DNA of 15,088 nucleotides, from positions 1 through 15,088 of the forward strand of contig CALVZR010000071.1 of the NCBI GenBank assembly GCA_944372565.1, in the 5' to 3' direction. This DNA is from an uncultured Clostridia bacterium (lineage in GTDB: Bacteria > Bacillota > Clostridia > Christensenellales > Borkfalkiaceae). Shown here piece after piece: positions 13,906-15,088 of this stretch (positions are counted from its first letter, which is position 1; every line of letters starts with the position of its first letter). The notes below the pieces were generated by a model that searched no databases, had not been told where the DNA came from, and saw only the letters and a program-made list of their open reading frames with translations. The position numbers were made by a program, and so were the translations under genes.

Positions 13906-13943
13906 CGGGCGCGCTGTCATCTGCCAAAATGACAGCGCGCCCG
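13906..13943. repeat. Perfect 15-bp inverted repeat in the divergent intergenic region
   Basis: Arms 13906-13920 and 13929-13943 (CGGGCGCGCTGTCAT and its complement) surround an 8-base centre CTGCCAAA. No T tract follows on either strand, so it is not a normal terminator. It lies about 90 bp upstream of the exporter promoter and about 220 bp upstream of the SPFH promoter. It could be a protein-binding site or a short stem-forming element. The rest of 13860-14160 shows no gene. Confidence 0.6.
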
Positions 13944-14165
13944 CGCGGGCTTGTCCGATAAGAATTTTTGCGGCGGACGGCGGCGGCAATTTTCCCCGCC
14001 CCGCGCTTTTGCAAAAAGAAAAATTGACGAAAGATATCCTTTTTTGCCGGTCTTTTTTCTGCGGCCGGGCGGCGCGGAAAATGCGGGCGGGGGAGGACCG
14101 CGGGAGAACGCCCCCGCCGCACGCATAAATTATGCCCGTTTTCAATACATTTTATAGTATCATTA

Positions 14166-14194
14166 TTGACAATTTTGTGTGAAATTGCTATAAT
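14166..14194 (+). promoter_or_regulatory. Consensus sigma-A promoter of the SPFH gene
   Basis: TTGACA (14166-14171), a 17-bp spacer and TATAAT (14189-14194), an exact match. Transcription would start near 14201, giving a leader of about 56 bases that begins with the hairpin at 14209-14230. Confidence 0.9.
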
Positions 14195-14208
14195 AAATAC
14201 CGTAAAAC

Positions 14209-14230
14209 CGAAAAAATTCGGATTTTTTCG
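14209..14230 (+). repeat. AT-rich hairpin at the start of the SPFH leader
   Basis: CGAAAAAAT (14209-14217) and ATTTTTTCG (14222-14230) form a 9-bp stem with a TCGG loop. A smaller competing stem CCGAA/TTCGG followed by six T residues can form from the same bases and looks like a weak terminator. It ends 14 bases before the AAGGAGG site. Confidence 0.4.
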
Positions 14231-14256
14231 CCGGAAGAGGAGAAAAGGAGGAAGGT

Positions 14257-15088
14257 ATGGCAAAAATACAGCAGTTTGTGAAATACGAAGGGAATAACGA
14301 TGAGCTGTTCGTCAAGGTATCGGCGGACGCGCTGAATTACGACGCGAAACTCATCGTGCCCGAAACGCACAACGCCATTTTGTTGAAAGACGGCGTGATG
14401 ATGGACACGCTCAACAGCGGCAGTTACGATATTTTCGATTCCAAGCATAAGAAGAAGACCGAAAGCATCACCGTGGACGTCATCTATATGTCCAAAACGG
14501 CAAAGCTCAAAGTCAACTGGGGCACCAAAACGCAGTTCAATTTCCGCGATACGGAAACGGACGTGCCCATCAAAGTGGGGGCGCACGGGGAATTCGAAGT
14601 GCAGATCTGCAACCCGCGCAAGGCGTATCTGGAACTGATCGGCGCGGATAAGACCTATTCGGTGGAAAAACTCAAAGAGCGGCTCGCGATGCGTATGATG
14701 AGCGAAGTGGAGCCCGCCATCGCCCGCGCCATGCGCGAACAGCGCATCACGTACGATCGGATGGGCGAACATAAAAAGGAAAGTTCGCAGTCCGTGCTGC
14801 GCGTGCTTTCCAAAATGTTCGAAGAGGAATACGGGCTGAAAATGTTCTCCTTCACCATCGCGAACGTCATGATCGCCGAGGAATACATCAAGGCGATCGA
14901 GGCCGCCCGCACGGAGGCAAAGCGCAAGGCGGAAGAGGAAAAAGCCCGCCTCGAACGCGAAGAAAAAGAAGAGCGCGCCCGCCGCGAGGAAAAGGAAGAG
15001 CAGGAGCGGAAGGACGAAAAGGAATGGGAGCGCGAAAAGTGGCTGCGGGAATTGCAGTCCACCGATTACGAAAAGTATCTCGACGTGT
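14257..15088 (+). CDS. SPFH-domain protein (YdjI / virion-core-like), truncated by the window edge
   Basis: The first 277 residues of a gene with no stop before the right edge. The start ATG has AAGGAGG (14245-14251) 5 bases upstream. Residues about 20-205 resemble the SPFH (stomatin/prohibitin/flotillin) fold of the YdjI-type branch, with LFVKVSADALNYDAKLIVPE near the start and VQICNPRKAYLELIGAD and MFSFTIANVMIAEEY later. From about residue 208 to 262 the chain becomes a highly charged Glu/Lys/Arg coiled coil. There is no N-terminal membrane helix. Relatives often end in zinc-ribbon or similar domains; that part is outside the window. The family is tied to membrane organisation and envelope stress; the exact role is unknown. 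Confidence 0.82.
   Translation, partial: MAKIQQFVKYEGNNDELFVKVSADALNYDAKLIVPETHNAILLKDGVMMDTLNSGSYDIFDSKHKKKTESITVDVIYMSKTAKLKVNWGTKTQFNFRDTETDVPIKVGAHGEFEVQICNPRKAYLELIGADKTYSVEKLKERLAMRMMSEVEPAIARAMREQRITYDRMGEHKKESSQSVLRVLSKMFEEEYGLKMFSFTIANVMIAEEYIKAIEAARTEAKRKAEEEKARLEREEKEERARREEKEEQERKDEKEWEREKWLRELQSTDYEKYLDV

Overview
The window looks like chromosome of a low-oxygen-adapted Bacillota (Clostridia-type) bacterium. The signs are strong GGAGG-type ribosome binding sites, three promoters matching the sigma-A consensus exactly (TTGACA, 17 bp, TATAAT), intrinsic terminators, a flavodiiron protein typical of anaerobes, and an XRE/cupin regulator placed in front of a polyamine ABC operon. The DNA is GC-rich with C/G-ending codons, which produces many long antisense open frames that are not genes. 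I cannot name a species; a gut Clostridia lineage is a guess.

Layout. Positions 1-219 are a structured leader for an AzgA-type NCS2 purine permease (220-1869), which ends at a clean intrinsic terminator. From a consensus promoter at 2036-2064, a plus-strand operon reads through an AT-rich array of operator-like dyads (2082-2168), an XRE-cupin regulator (2202-2738), then potA, potB, potC and potD (2853-7577). The four pot genes overlap by 1-4 bases at each junction. A strong bidirectional terminator (7594-7635) separates this from a convergent minus-strand operon read from about 10600 down to 7647. That operon encodes a flavodiiron protein, a TPR protein with two CxxC pairs, and a DUF4037 nucleotidyltransferase-like protein. 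A second minus-strand operon (13628 down to 10722, promoter 13785-13813) encodes two related ABC ATPases and one ABC-2 type permease. A 628-base divergent intergenic region follows. It holds a perfect 15-bp inverted repeat and a third consensus promoter (14166-14194), which drives an SPFH-domain protein that runs off the right edge.

How the parts work together. PotABCD should import spermidine/putrescine, with the regulator sensing a small ligand through its cupin domain and probably acting on the dyads between the promoter and its own gene. The Pot system departs from the textbook form in two ways. PotA carries several TOBE-like repeats instead of one, and PotD has a C-terminal membrane anchor instead of a lipoprotein signal. 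The flavodiiron operon is probably an oxygen or NO detoxification unit with two accessory proteins of unknown role. The ATPase-ATPase-permease set is an exporter of unknown substrate. No CRISPR array, tRNA, rRNA or insertion sequence was seen. The most unusual items are the operator array, the enlarged PotA and anchored PotD, a codon-usage patch inside potC, and the nested hairpins in the permease leader.
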